Numbered from the stretch's first letter, positions 46,566 through 56,121 are shown. The stretch is 64,000 nucleotides of DNA from Pigmentiphaga sp. NML030171 (GCF_002188635.1 NZ_NINX01000033.1:310001-374000); one strand, 5' to 3'. Translations and numbers: made by a program. Notes: generated by a model not told the origin, from the sequence alone.

Positions 46566-47369
46566 ATGAACAGATACCGCCTGCCCGATCACGCCGTCAG
46601 CGGCGACTCCGACACCACCGTGTTCCTGCTGCATGGCGCCTACGGCTCCAAGGACTATTTCCGGGACCTGACCGCCACCCTGGTGCAGGCCGGCTATCGC
46701 GTCGTGGCCTGGGACGCGCCGGGCTACGGACTGAGTCCGCTGCCCGCGAACGGGCTGTCGATCGAGCGCCTGGCCGAGGCCGCGGCCCGCCTGATCGAGC
46801 ACACCGGCGGCCGGCGCAATGTCGTCATGGGACACAGCATGGGCGGCATCACGGCGCCGCTGGTCACGCGCCTGGCGGGCGACCGGGTGCACGGGCTGGT
46901 GATATCCGCCACGCTGGGCTCTTTCGCCCGCAAGTCGGCCGAGGACAAGGTGACCTTCCTGAAAGAACGCATCGAACCGCTCAAACGCGGCGTGCCTTTC
47001 CGCACGGCGGCCGAGGCGGTGGTGCGGTCGATGTTCGCGCCCGGCTCGGCCGGTCCGCTGGTGGACCAGGTGCGCGAGGTCGCCCTGTCGATGTCGGCCG
47101 ACACCTTCTGCGCGGCCATCGAAGCCATCGTGAACTACGACGGCCTGCAGACGATGCGGGAAGTCAGCGTGCCCGCGCTGCTGATCGCCGGCGCGCAGGA
47201 CAAGGTCGGCCGGCCCGACGGCATGCGCGAGCTCACCGCCGTCATCCCCGGCGCGCGCTTCGTCTGCATCGAGGGCGCCGGCCACTATTCCTTCGCCGAA
47301 CAGCCCGGGGCCTTCAACGCCGCGCTGCTGTCCTTCCTGGACGGCCTGCCGCAACGCGCCGCCGCCTGA
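46566..47369 (+). CDS. Alpha/beta-fold hydrolase
   Basis: A 267-residue alpha/beta hydrolase. HGAYGSKDYFRDL is the oxyanion-hole region, GHSMGGITAPL carries the nucleophile serine, AGAQDKVG the acid and EGAGHYSFAEQP the histidine. The fold and order fit esterases, C-C hydrolases (MhpC/BphD-like) and lactonases. It begins a run of catabolic genes reaching to 51824 and precedes the carotenoid-type oxygenase gene by about 30 bases. Confidence 0.88.
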   Translation: MNRYRLPDHAVSGDSDTTVFLLHGAYGSKDYFRDLTATLVQAGYRVVAWDAPGYGLSPLPANGLSIERLAEAAARLIEHTGGRRNVVMGHSMGGITAPLVTRLAGDRVHGLVISATLGSFARKSAEDKVTFLKERIEPLKRGVPFRTAAEAVVRSMFAPGSAGPLVDQVREVALSMSADTFCAAIEAIVNYDGLQTMREVSVPALLIAGAQDKVGRPDGMRELTAVIPGARFVCIEGAGHYSFAEQPGAFNAALLSFLDGLPQRAAA

Positions 47370-47400
47370 GCGGCCTCCATTCCTCCCGGTGCCTACCGCC

Positions 47401-48909
47401 ATGACGATACAGACCCTGCCCGGCGGCGTGATGTCCACGCTGCAGCCCACCGACCATCCGTTCCTGAACGGCCCGTTCCGGCCGATGTTCAACGAGTACA
47501 TCGCCGACACCCGCAGCCTGCAGGTCATCGGCGAGATCCCCCGCGACCTGGACGGCATCTTCATCCGCAACACGCACAACCAGATCCACCAGCCGCTGGG
47601 CATGTTCCATCCCTTCGACGGCGACGGCATGCTGCATGCCGTGCACTTCCACGACGGCCACGCGACCTACCGCAACCGCTTCGTGCAGACCACGGGCTTC
47701 CTGGCCGAGCAGGCCGCCCGCCGGTCGCTGTGGTCGGGCCTGCTGGAACCCGAAAAGGCGTCCCGGCGCGGGTCCGGCGCCATGGGCGCGATGAAGGACA
47801 ACGCCGGCACCGACATCATCTGCCACGCGGGGCTGCTGCTGGCCACGATGTCGCAGGGCAGCGAACCGTGGCGCCTGGATCCCGTCACGCTGGACACGCT
47901 GGGGCCCGACATCAACTGGGCACGCAAGATCCCCGACGGCATCAGCTCGCACTACAAGGTCGATCCGGAAACCGGCGAGATGATGTTCTTCAACTACCCG
48001 GAACACTGGCCATACATGCACTACGGCGTCATCGACCGGAACAACCGCCTGGTGCATTACGTGCCGGTGGAGCTGCCGGGCGCCCGCTGGCCGCACGACC
48101 TGGGCATCACCAGGAACTATTCCATCCTGCACGACACGCCGCACTTCTTCGATCCCGAGCTGCTCAAGCGCGGGCAGCACAAGATGACCTTCCATCCCGA
48201 GATGCCCGCGCGCTTCGGCGTGATCCCGCGCCACGGCGACGGCTCGCAGGTGCGATGGTTCGAGGCCAAGGCCTGCCACATCCTGCACCTGGCCAATTGC
48301 TACGAGGACGGCGACGAGATCGTGATGGACGGCTGCATCATGCCCGAGCCCAAGCTGCACCCGGTGGGCGCGACCGACGGCAAGGACATCTACGCCCGCA
48401 TCAAGGCGCGGCTGGACAAGCACAACAACCCCACCATGATGCACCGCTGGCGCTTCAACCTGCGCACCGGCGCCACCACCGAGCAGTACCTGGACGACGA
48501 GATCACCGAGTTCCCGGTCGTCAGCAACGACTACGTGGGCCGGCCCTACCGCTACAGCTACAACGTGCTCTACCAGCCGGGCGAGTGGCTGTTCCGCGGC
48601 CTGAAGCGCTTCGACCTGCACACCGGCGCCGTGCAGCGCTACGAATACGGTCCCGGCCGCTACGGCAGCGAACCACAGGTAGCGCGCCGCCTGGGCGCGC
48701 GCGGCGAGGACGACGGCTACGTGACCGTGTTCGTCACCGACATGAACCAGGACCGGTCCGAATGCCTGGTGCTGGACGCCCGCGACATCTCGCGCGGGCC
48801 GCTGGCCACCATCGTGCTGCCGGAGCGCATCCCCGTGGGCACCCATGCCTGCTGGGTGGAAGGCGACCGCATTCACGGCGAACATCGCGATCCGGCGGCC
48901 TGGGCATGA
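47401..48909 (+). CDS. Carotenoid-cleavage / lignostilbene-dioxygenase family oxygenase
   Basis: A 502-residue beta-propeller, non-haem iron oxygenase that would cleave a carbon-carbon double bond. Family landmarks are GEIPRDLDGIFIRNTHN, FHPFDGDGMLHAVHF, and the four iron-binding histidine regions: SSHYKVDPETG, ITRNYSILHDTPHFF, ILHLANCYED and the C-terminal GTHACWVEGDR. Likely substrates are stilbenes, phenylpropenes, carotenoids or apocarotenoids. The ATG at 47401 is chosen over GTG 47389; neither has a good ribosome-binding site. Its stop overlaps the next ATG by four bases. Confidence 0.88.
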   Translation: MTIQTLPGGVMSTLQPTDHPFLNGPFRPMFNEYIADTRSLQVIGEIPRDLDGIFIRNTHNQIHQPLGMFHPFDGDGMLHAVHFHDGHATYRNRFVQTTGFLAEQAARRSLWSGLLEPEKASRRGSGAMGAMKDNAGTDIICHAGLLLATMSQGSEPWRLDPVTLDTLGPDINWARKIPDGISSHYKVDPETGEMMFFNYPEHWPYMHYGVIDRNNRLVHYVPVELPGARWPHDLGITRNYSILHDTPHFFDPELLKRGQHKMTFHPEMPARFGVIPRHGDGSQVRWFEAKACHILHLANCYEDGDEIVMDGCIMPEPKLHPVGATDGKDIYARIKARLDKHNNPTMMHRWRFNLRTGATTEQYLDDEITEFPVVSNDYVGRPYRYSYNVLYQPGEWLFRGLKRFDLHTGAVQRYEYGPGRYGSEPQVARRLGARGEDDGYVTVFVTDMNQDRSECLVLDARDISRGPLATIVLPERIPVGTHACWVEGDRIHGEHRDPAAWA

Positions 48910-49610
48910 CGCCGGCCGAGCTGGTCCTGCTGCCGGGGCTGAACAATACGGCGGCCGTGTTCGATGACGTGAAGGCGGCGCTTCCGGACACCCTGCGCGC
49001 GCACTGTCCCGACTTGCCCGCGCTGGACACGGTGGAGGATCTGGCCGACCACGTGTTGCGTGACGCCCCCCCGCGCTTCTGGCTGGGCGGCTTCTCGTTC
49101 GGCGGCTACGTCGCGATGGCGGTGCTGGATCGGGCGCCCGAACGGATCCAGGGCATCGCGCTGATCTGTTCCGGGCCGGCGGCCGACACGCCGGTCCAGG
49201 CGGCCAAACGGCGCGAAGCCATCGCCGGCGCGCGCCAGGGAAGCTACCTGGAGACGGCCGCCGCCTCGACCGCCCCCTTCCATCCGGACAGCCTGGCCCG
49301 TCCCGATCTGCTGGCCCGGCGCCGGGCCATCGTGCAGGCCTATGGTGCGCAGCGCTATATCGCGCATTGCCTGGCTTGCATTGCCAGGCCGGATCGCACC
49401 GGGCTGCTGGACGGCCGCCACCCGACCCTGCTGGTGACCACCACCCACGACCGCGTCGTCGCGCCGGAGAACCTGGCGCGCCTGGCGGCCGACGTGCCGG
49501 GCAGCCGGCTGGAGATAGTGGCGGATGCCGGGCACCTCGTGCCGCTGGAACAACCCCGCGCGCTGGCCGGGGTCCTGGCGCGATGGATCGCGCATGGAGA
49601 CGCATCATGA
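48906..49610 (+). CDS. Alpha/beta-fold hydrolase
   Basis: A 234-residue hydrolase without a signal peptide. GFSFGGYVAMAV holds the nucleophile serine, LLVTTTHDRVVAP the acid and VADAGHLVPLEQP the catalytic histidine. Shorter than the hydrolase at 46566 and not closely similar. Translationally coupled on both sides by four-base ATGA overlaps (with the oxygenase gene before and the CoA-transferase gene after). Confidence 0.88.
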   Translation: MTPAELVLLPGLNNTAAVFDDVKAALPDTLRAHCPDLPALDTVEDLADHVLRDAPPRFWLGGFSFGGYVAMAVLDRAPERIQGIALICSGPAADTPVQAAKRREAIAGARQGSYLETAAASTAPFHPDSLARPDLLARRRAIVQAYGAQRYIAHCLACIARPDRTGLLDGRHPTLLVTTTHDRVVAPENLARLAADVPGSRLEIVADAGHLVPLEQPRALAGVLARWIAHGDAS

Positions 49611-50824
49611 TGCCGCTTCCCCTGCAGGGACTGCGCGTCTTCGACCTGAGCCAGGGCGTGGCCGGCCCTTACTGCACCATGCTGCTGGCCGCGCAAGGCG
49701 CCGATGTGGTGAAGGTCGAACCCTTCGAAGGCGACTGGATACGGTCGGGGCGTAACCAGCATCGCGGGCACACGCCGGCCTCCATCACCGTCAATCTCGG
49801 CAAGCGCAGCATCGCGCTCGACCTGAAACATCCCGACGGCCCGGACGTGGCGCGCCGCATCGCCGCCGGCTGCGACATCGTGATCGAAAGCTTCCGTCCC
49901 GGCGTGGCCGCGCGGCTGGGCCTGGACGATGCCACGCTGCGCGCCGGCCGGCCGGACCTGATCTACGCCTCGGTCTCGGGCTTCGGCCAGGACGGGCCGC
50001 TGAGCCGGCGCGGCGTCGTGGACCAGATCATGCAGGCATTCTGCGGCTGGATGACCCTGAACGCCGATGCCGCGGGCCAGCCCCAGCGCACGCGCAACGT
50101 CGTGCTGGCCGACCAGGTCACCGGACTCTACGCGTACCAGGCCGTCGGCGGCGCCCTGATCGGCAAGCTGCGCCACGGCAACGGCGCGCGCCTGGACATC
50201 TCGCTGATGGGCGCCATGGCAGCCTTTCTCGCGCCGCGGCTGGTGGCCGCCGGCACCGGCGGCGGCGAGGCCGGACAGGTCTATTTCGCCGCCCCCACCG
50301 GCGAATACCCCACGCGCGCCGGCACGTTGATGCTGGCCGCCCGCAAGCCCGCGGAGTACCAGCGCTTCTGCGAGGCCATCGGCCGTCCCGACCTGCATAC
50401 GGACGAACGCTACGCCACGCAGGAAGCGCGCAACCGCAACGCCGCCGGGCTCGACCGCGAGATCGCCGCCAGCCTGTCCACGCGCACCGCCGAGGAATGG
50501 GAGACCCTGCTGAACGAGCGCGGCGTCATGGCCAGCGTCGTGCGCAGCGTCGGCCAGTTCATGGCGTCCGAACAGATGCGGTTCGCCGGGCTGGTGGAAA
50601 CGGTGGACGTGGCGGGCGTGGGCGAGTGCCCGCTCGTGCGGCTACCCGGCGCGCCCGCCTGGTCGGCGCGGGCGCGTGTACCCGCCGTGCCCGCGATCGG
50701 ACAGCACGGCGGCGACATCCTGCGCGAAGCCGGCCTGGCCGAGCGCGACATCCGGCAACTGGCCGCCGCCCGGTGCGTGCGCCTGCCCACAACGCAAGAA
50801 GAAGTGCCCTCCCATGTCTCGTGA
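49607..50824 (+). CDS. CaiB/BaiF family (class III) CoA-transferase
   Basis: A 405-residue CoA-transferase. It opens LPLQGLRVFDLSQGVAGPYCTM and has VVKVEPFEGDWIR, FRPGVAARLGLDD and VLADQVTGLYAYQAV, whose aspartate is the likely catalytic residue. GGAG lies 7 bases before the ATG. Coupled by overlap to the hydrolase gene before and by 11 bases to the nitronate monooxygenase gene after. It would activate an acid product of the upstream oxygenase and hydrolases. Confidence 0.9.
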   Translation: MMPLPLQGLRVFDLSQGVAGPYCTMLLAAQGADVVKVEPFEGDWIRSGRNQHRGHTPASITVNLGKRSIALDLKHPDGPDVARRIAAGCDIVIESFRPGVAARLGLDDATLRAGRPDLIYASVSGFGQDGPLSRRGVVDQIMQAFCGWMTLNADAAGQPQRTRNVVLADQVTGLYAYQAVGGALIGKLRHGNGARLDISLMGAMAAFLAPRLVAAGTGGGEAGQVYFAAPTGEYPTRAGTLMLAARKPAEYQRFCEAIGRPDLHTDERYATQEARNRNAAGLDREIAASLSTRTAEEWETLLNERGVMASVVRSVGQFMASEQMRFAGLVETVDVAGVGECPLVRLPGAPAWSARARVPAVPAIGQHGGDILREAGLAERDIRQLAAARCVRLPTTQEEVPSHVS

Positions 50825-51824
50825 ACTCCTGCGCGGCCTGCGCCTGCCCGTCGTCTCGGCTCCCATGTTCCTGCTGTCCGGGCCGGAACTCGTGCTTGCC
50901 GCATGCAAGGCCGGCATCGTGGGCGCCTTCCCCACCCCCAACGCGCGTCCGATCGACGTGCTGGACCAATGGATGCGCGCCATCACCGAAGGCCTGGAAG
51001 CGGCGCGCGCCGCAGATCCTCACGCGCGGCTCGGCCCCTGGGCGGCGAACCTGGTCACCCATTCCTCGAACTCCCGGCTGCCCGAGGACCTGGCGCTGGT
51101 CGCCCGCTACCGGCCGCCCATCGTCATCACCGCGCTGGGCAGCCCGCGGCCCGCCATCGACATCGTGCACGGCTACGGCGGCATCGTGCTGGCCGACGTG
51201 ATCGACCTGCGGCTGGCCCGCAAGGCCATCGCCGCCGGCGCCGACGGACTGGCCTGCGTCAGCGCCGGGGCGGGCGGCCATACCGGCAGCCTGTCGCCCT
51301 TCGCCTTCATCAGCGCCGTGCGGCAGTTCTTCGACGGCATCATCGCGGTCGGCGGTGGCATCGCCGACGGCTGGGGCGCGGCCGGCGCGATCGCCGCCGG
51401 GGCGGACCTGGTCTACATGGGCACCCGCTTCCTGGCGACCCGGGAAAGCCGGGCGACCGAAGCCTACAAGCAGATGGTGGTCGAGTGCGACACCGAACAG
51501 TTGATCGTCAGCAGCGGCATCACCGGCACGCCGGCGAGCTGGCTCAAGCCGTCGCTGGCGGCCAACGGCATCGATCCCGATACGCTGGCCGCCAGCAGCA
51601 CCCGGCACTACGACAGCAACACGCCCTTCGCGAAGAAACGCTGGCTGGACGTGTGGGCCGCGGGGCAGGGGTTGGGGGTGATAGGGGACGTACCGGACGT
51701 GGCGGAACTGGTGGATCGGCTGGAGCGGGAGTACCGGCAGGCGGGCGAGCGGTTCGATTTGCTGCGCGGCGCGGCGGAGCCGCTCTTCGGCGCGCATCGG
51801 AAGTCTGGTTCGGCCGGGCGTTGA
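50814..51824 (+). CDS. Nitronate monooxygenase family (2-nitropropane dioxygenase-like) FMN enzyme
   Basis: A 336-residue TIM-barrel flavoenzyme. The family signature is SAGAGGHTGSLSPFAFIS with the catalytic histidine, followed by IIAVGGGIADGWGAAGAIA and ADLVYMGTRFLAT for FMN phosphate binding. The opening LRLPVVSAPMFLLSGPELV is typical. Relatives oxidise nitronates or reduce quinones or enoates; in CoA-catabolic operons the class is often not a true nitronate enzyme. Last gene of the operon; its stop overlaps the -35 element of the sigma-factor promoter. Confidence 0.9.
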   Translation: MSRELLRGLRLPVVSAPMFLLSGPELVLAACKAGIVGAFPTPNARPIDVLDQWMRAITEGLEAARAADPHARLGPWAANLVTHSSNSRLPEDLALVARYRPPIVITALGSPRPAIDIVHGYGGIVLADVIDLRLARKAIAAGADGLACVSAGAGGHTGSLSPFAFISAVRQFFDGIIAVGGGIADGWGAAGAIAAGADLVYMGTRFLATRESRATEAYKQMVVECDTEQLIVSSGITGTPASWLKPSLAANGIDPDTLAASSTRHYDSNTPFAKKRWLDVWAAGQGLGVIGDVPDVAELVDRLEREYRQAGERFDLLRGAAEPLFGAHRKSGSAGR

Positions 51825-51862
51825 CAGCCACTCACACCGCGATGATAATGCGAACCATTCCT
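51821..51862 (+). promoter_or_regulatory. Sigma70 promoter overlapped by a Fur-box-like site
   Basis: TTGACA (51821-51826), a 17-base spacer and GATAAT (51844-51849) form an excellent sigma70 promoter. Starting at the -10, GATAATGCGAACCATTCCT (51844-51862) matches the 19-base Fur consensus at 13 positions. The following sigma-factor gene begins at 51912. Iron repression is therefore likely. Confidence 0.7.
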
Positions 51863-51911
51863 ATCTTCTAGACGCGACAGGTCAGCCGTCTGTTTCCAAC
51901 GCCGCCGGTCG

Positions 51912-52481
51912 ATGGGACGCCCATCCCATGGTCCTGGACGCTTCGTGGTTGCCCACTACTACAGAGAACTGCTGAATTTCTGTGCCCGAGCGGTCAACAA
52001 CCGCGATGCGGCGGCCGACATCGTGCAGGAATGCTATGCGCGCTTCCTGGCCATCCAGCGCAGGCAGCCGATCGCGGAGCCCCGGGCGTTGCTGTACCAG
52101 ACGGCGCGCCATATCATGGTGGACCAGCATCGGCGCGAGCTCGTGCGCGGCCACGAAAGCATCGACTTGCTGGCCGAGGCCGAGCATCCGGCGATACCGT
52201 CCCAGTCGCAGCCTGATGCGATCCTGTCATCGACTCAACGAGTACGAGCCTATGTCTCCGCCATCGAGGCGCTGCCGCCCCGTTGCCGCGAGGCCTTCGT
52301 CCTGCACGTGTTCGACGGCCTGTCGCACACCCAGATCGCCCAGCGCATGAATACCTCGGTCAGCATGGTGGAAAAGCACGTGGCCCGCGGCCGGCTGGCT
52401 TGCCGCGCCTGCGAAAAACGATTGCAGGGACAGGATGCTCCGCAAGCCGGGGCAGACGTACCGGGCGTCAGGATTCCATGA
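51912..52481 (+). CDS. FecI-like ECF sigma factor
   Basis: A 189-residue extracytoplasmic-function sigma factor of the iron-starvation type. Region 2 shows YYRELLNFCARAVNNRDAAAD and IVQECYARFLAIQ; region 4 shows IEALPPRCREAFVLHVFDG and LSHTQIAQRMNTSVSMVEKH. ATG 51912 is used; GTG at 51945 (VVAHYYREL) gives a more family-like N-terminus. Its stop overlaps the FecR-like gene start. It should direct transcription of the TonB receptor gene downstream. Confidence 0.92.
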   Translation: MGRPSHGPGRFVVAHYYRELLNFCARAVNNRDAAADIVQECYARFLAIQRRQPIAEPRALLYQTARHIMVDQHRRELVRGHESIDLLAEAEHPAIPSQSQPDAILSSTQRVRAYVSAIEALPPRCREAFVLHVFDGLSHTQIAQRMNTSVSMVEKHVARGRLACRACEKRLQGQDAPQAGADVPGVRIP

Positions 52482-53587
52482 AGCCGAACGACGCCGATCT
52501 GCGCGAGTTGGACGGGTACGTTCAGACTCAGGACGAAGTGGAACTGCAGGCCGCCTTGTGGGTGTCGCGCGGGAAGGACGGCATGGATGAAGCCTCCGCG
52601 AGCCGGCTCCAGGCATGGCTGGCCGCGGATCCCGCTCATGTCGAGGCCTATCGTGCCATGGAAGAAAGCTCCCAGCGGGTCAGCGCGCTTCCGGAACATG
52701 CCATTGAATCGATCAGGACGGGCCTGAACCGGCGCGGCCCGCCGGCCGCCATGGCCGGAGCTGGGACGGCCCGGCGGTCTCGCCCATCTCTGTCAGCTCG
52801 CCTGGTGCCCCGCCTGGGCTGGGCATGGCCGTGGGCGGCCACGGCCGTCGCGACGGTGGTGTTGATGGCGGGCTGGGCCGGTTTGGAGCACTGGCGCAGC
52901 GAACCCGTTTTCACCGGCGACTACGTCACGGCCCGAGGCCAGCGCCTCGATGTCGAGCTGCCCGATGGCAGCATGCTGCAGTTGGACACCGCCACGCGGG
53001 TCCAGGTGCACCTGTATCGGCATCGGCGCGATGCAAAGCTGCTGGACGGTCAAGCCATGTTCGCGGTCAGCGCCGATCCGACCCGCCCCTTCGACGTCGC
53101 GGCAGGCGCCGCGCGAGTCACCGTCGTGGGCACGCGCTTCTCGGTGCGGTATACGCATGACGGCCTCGACGCGGGCAAGGCTATCGTCGCGGTCGAGTCG
53201 GGACAGGTGCGGGTAACCGGCGTCCCAAGACAGGAAGAACGGAAGACGGCGGCCGGCGACCGTGTCGAGCTGCATGCGGGGCAGAGCGTCACGGCCAACG
53301 AAGCTGGCCGGCTGGAGGCGATCGTCGATCTGCCCGTGCAAGCCGTGGGCGCCTGGCGCGCGGATCGGGTGACCTTCGGCGATACGCCGCTGGCCCTGGC
53401 GCTGGCCGAGTTCGAGCGCTATGCCGACACCGGTCTGGTAGTCCGGGATCCCGCGGTAGCCGACCTGCGCCTCGGGGGCAGCTTCGACCTGAGACAGGCC
53501 GGGGCTTTCGCGCAGGCGCTGCCACGACTGTTGCCGGTACGGCTGGAGCGGCGCGGCGGCACGACCGAGATCGTCGGCCTGCGCTGA
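52478..53587 (+). CDS. FecR-like anti-sigma / sigma regulator
   Basis: A 369-residue inner-membrane regulator. The cytoplasmic N-terminal domain (ELQAALWVSRGKDG, RLQAWLAADPAHVEAYRAME) binds the sigma factor; a membrane segment AWPWAATAVATVVLMAGWAG lies near residue 115. The periplasmic FecR domain follows with GQRLDVELPDGSMLQLDTAT and ARVTVVGTRFSVRY, and a C-terminal secretin/TonB-like STN end. The start overlaps the sigma gene stop by four bases. Confidence 0.92.
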   Translation: MKPNDADLRELDGYVQTQDEVELQAALWVSRGKDGMDEASASRLQAWLAADPAHVEAYRAMEESSQRVSALPEHAIESIRTGLNRRGPPAAMAGAGTARRSRPSLSARLVPRLGWAWPWAATAVATVVLMAGWAGLEHWRSEPVFTGDYVTARGQRLDVELPDGSMLQLDTATRVQVHLYRHRRDAKLLDGQAMFAVSADPTRPFDVAAGAARVTVVGTRFSVRYTHDGLDAGKAIVAVESGQVRVTGVPRQEERKTAAGDRVELHAGQSVTANEAGRLEAIVDLPVQAVGAWRADRVTFGDTPLALALAEFERYADTGLVVRDPAVADLRLGGSFDLRQAGAFAQALPRLLPVRLERRGGTTEIVGLR

Positions 53588-53718
53588 CAAACGACCCGGG
53601 TCCCGGCACCCGGAAAAAACTTCCAGTCCTCTGTTTCGCCACACATGCGGGTTTTGCCGCCTCGTACGACTACATCAGTAGTGCTTCTCGTTTCCATTAC
53701 TGTTCGGAGTCGACAACC

Positions 53719-56121
53719 ATGCGGCCGTTGCGCCCTATCCTCGTTCCCCTGGCTTGCGTCGCCATGCTGGTGGCCGGCCTTCCTGCCGCCGCCCAATCGG
53801 TCCCTGCCGCCCTGGACGTCTCGCTTGCCAGCCAGCCGCTTGGACAGGCGCTCAACGAATTGGCGCGCCAGGCCGGGCTACAGCTCTTGTTCTCTCCCGA
53901 ACTGGTGGCGGGCAAGGTGGCGCCGGCCGTATCCGGCCGCATGACCCCCAGGCAGGCGCTGGACCGGCTCCTGGCCGCAACCGGACTGGAAGCGGTCAGC
54001 GAAGGCAATACCGTGATCGTGAGGGCCGCTTCGCACTCGGGTCCGGCCACGATGCTGGCACCGGTCGTCGTCACCGCCAATCTCGAAAGGGAGAATGCCT
54101 ACGGACCGGTCTCTGGCTACGTAGCCAGGCGCAGCTCGACCGGCAGCAAGACGGATTCGCCGATCATCGAAACTCCGCAGTCGATTTCGGTGATCACCGC
54201 CGACCGCATCCAGGCGATCGGCGCCACGACACTCAAGGACGCGTTGAGCTACACCCCCGGCGTCGGCATCTCGCCCTACGGCATCGACTCTCGTTTCGAC
54301 TGGATCACCGTGCGGGGCTTCGACGCCTACAGCCCCGGGTTCTATATGGACGGCCTGCCCCTGCGCAACAACGGGAACTTCGGCCTCTGGAAGATCGAGA
54401 ACTACGGCGCGGAACGCATCGAGATCTTGCGGGGGCCGGCTTCCGTGCTCTACGGACAGGGCAACCCGGGTGGCGTCGTCAATGTCATCAGCAAGCGTCC
54501 CACGGCGGAACCCGTGCGGGAACTGCAGGTACAGATGGGCGACCATCGGCGCAAGCAGGTCGCCGCCGACTTCTCGGGCCCGCTGGACGCCGACGGCAAG
54601 CTGCTGTATCGCATCACGGGCGTGGTTCGCGATGGGGAGCTCGGCCAAGGCGGCATGCGGGACGACCATACCTATATCGCGCCCTCGTTGACCTGGAAGC
54701 CCTCGAGCGATACGTCGCTGACACTGCTGTCGCAATTGGGCCGCATTCGCGCGGGTGCGCTGACCCGCGTAGCGCCTGAATACGGATCTCTCGTGCCCAC
54801 CCCCATCGGCACCCGGATACCCGATTCATTGTTCATCGGCGATCGCAATTTCGATCGCCTGAACCAGGACCAGCAAATGGTCGGATACCAATTCGAACAT
54901 CGCTTCGACGACACCTGGACCGTGCGCCAGAATGCCCGCTACGCACATCTCGATGTCGACTACCGGCAACTGAGCGGCCCGCGTTTCGTTACGGTGAACG
55001 ACAACGACGCGCTCGATCCGGCCAACTTCCGGCTGCTGTCGCGTACGCCCTTCAGCAGCAAGGAGAAGATGACGGCCTTGGCCATCGACAATCAACTGCA
55101 AGCCGATGTTCGAGCCGGGGACTGGCAGCACAAGCTGTTGTTCGGGCTGGACCACCAGCGCACCCGGATAGACCAGGTCAGCCGCAGCAGCGGCACCGCG
55201 CCCGTGCTGGACATCTACGCGCCCGTCTATGGCGGCGCGGTGGAACTCGCCGATCCCTACACCGACGGCATCACCCGGCTGTCGCAGACCGGCGCCTACG
55301 TCCAGGACCAGATCAAATGGCGCGAAAAATGGGTCTTCACGCTGGGAGGCCGTTACGACAGCGCCGAAGCCAAGACCTTCAGCCGTGCCGATGGCACGAC
55401 GACGATCATGAAGGACCACAAGTTCACCGCCCGCGGCGGGGTCGTGTACCTGGCGCCCGGCGGCTGGGCTCCTTACCTGAGCTATGCGCAGTCGTTCATC
55501 CCTACGCTCGCGCTCGATCCGGCGACGGGCGAGGCCTTCAAGCCCGAGACCGCCCGCCAGTACGAAGCCGGCGTCCGCTATCTGCCCCCGGGGCGCAAGG
55601 AGAGCTACAGCGCGGCGGTCTTCGACCTGCGGCGCCAGAACTACGTCACCTACGACGTGAATTTCCAGCCCCGCCAGACCGGCGAGGTGTCGGTGCGCGG
55701 GATTGAACTCGAGGCCACGGCCGCACTGGCGCCCCAATTGAACGTGACGGCTTCCTACAGCTTCACGCCCCGGGCCATCGTCACGGGCAGCGCCAATCCC
55801 GACGAGATCGGCAAACAGGCAACCGCCGTGCCCCGCCACAGGCTGTCGATATGGGGCGACTATCGCTTCGCGAGCGGCGTAAAGGTGGGCCTGGGCATGC
55901 GCTATACCGGCACGACCCGGGGCGAGAACGAAACGGCGTCCGCGAAGATTCCGGCCGTCACGATCTTCGATGCCATGCTTGGCTACGACATCGACCGCTG
56001 GAGCCTGGCCTTGAACCTGCGCAATCTTGCCGGCAAGACCTACATCGCCAACTGCGGATTCGGCAACTGCTACTACGGACCGGCGCGCTCCGTGGTAGCC
56101 ACCGCCACCTATCGCTGGTAG
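53719..56121 (+). CDS. TonB-dependent siderophore receptor with N-terminal signalling domain
   Basis: An 800-residue outer-membrane receptor. Signal peptide MRPLRPILVPLACVAMLVAG, cleaved near AAA-QS. The STN signalling domain follows (SLASQPLGQALNELARQAGL, MTPRQALDRLLAATGL), then the plug (ETPQSISVITADRIQAIGAT, RGFDAYSPGFYMDG, RIEILRGPASVLYGQGNPGG) and a 22-strand-type barrel ending TATYRW. The STN domain couples ligand binding to the FecR/FecI pair upstream. The ligand is probably a ferric siderophore or similar chelate; the type cannot be read. 131 bases separate it from fecR, enough for its own sigma-dependent promoter. Confidence 0.95.
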   Translation: MRPLRPILVPLACVAMLVAGLPAAAQSVPAALDVSLASQPLGQALNELARQAGLQLLFSPELVAGKVAPAVSGRMTPRQALDRLLAATGLEAVSEGNTVIVRAASHSGPATMLAPVVVTANLERENAYGPVSGYVARRSSTGSKTDSPIIETPQSISVITADRIQAIGATTLKDALSYTPGVGISPYGIDSRFDWITVRGFDAYSPGFYMDGLPLRNNGNFGLWKIENYGAERIEILRGPASVLYGQGNPGGVVNVISKRPTAEPVRELQVQMGDHRRKQVAADFSGPLDADGKLLYRITGVVRDGELGQGGMRDDHTYIAPSLTWKPSSDTSLTLLSQLGRIRAGALTRVAPEYGSLVPTPIGTRIPDSLFIGDRNFDRLNQDQQMVGYQFEHRFDDTWTVRQNARYAHLDVDYRQLSGPRFVTVNDNDALDPANFRLLSRTPFSSKEKMTALAIDNQLQADVRAGDWQHKLLFGLDHQRTRIDQVSRSSGTAPVLDIYAPVYGGAVELADPYTDGITRLSQTGAYVQDQIKWREKWVFTLGGRYDSAEAKTFSRADGTTTIMKDHKFTARGGVVYLAPGGWAPYLSYAQSFIPTLALDPATGEAFKPETARQYEAGVRYLPPGRKESYSAAVFDLRRQNYVTYDVNFQPRQTGEVSVRGIELEATAALAPQLNVTASYSFTPRAIVTGSANPDEIGKQATAVPRHRLSIWGDYRFASGVKVGLGMRYTGTTRGENETASAKIPAVTIFDAMLGYDIDRWSLALNLRNLAGKTYIANCGFGNCYYGPARSVVATATYRW

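Noticed and set aside
53596-53613. Small hairpin CCGGGT-N6-ACCCGG after fecR as a terminator
   Set aside because: Only six base pairs and no T-run on the coding strand; at most an attenuating structure.
53612-53640. GGAAAA as the -35 element of a FecI-type promoter for the TonB receptor
   Set aside because: The -10 side does not show a convincing ECF pattern; the 131-base gap could hold a promoter but this one is not supported.
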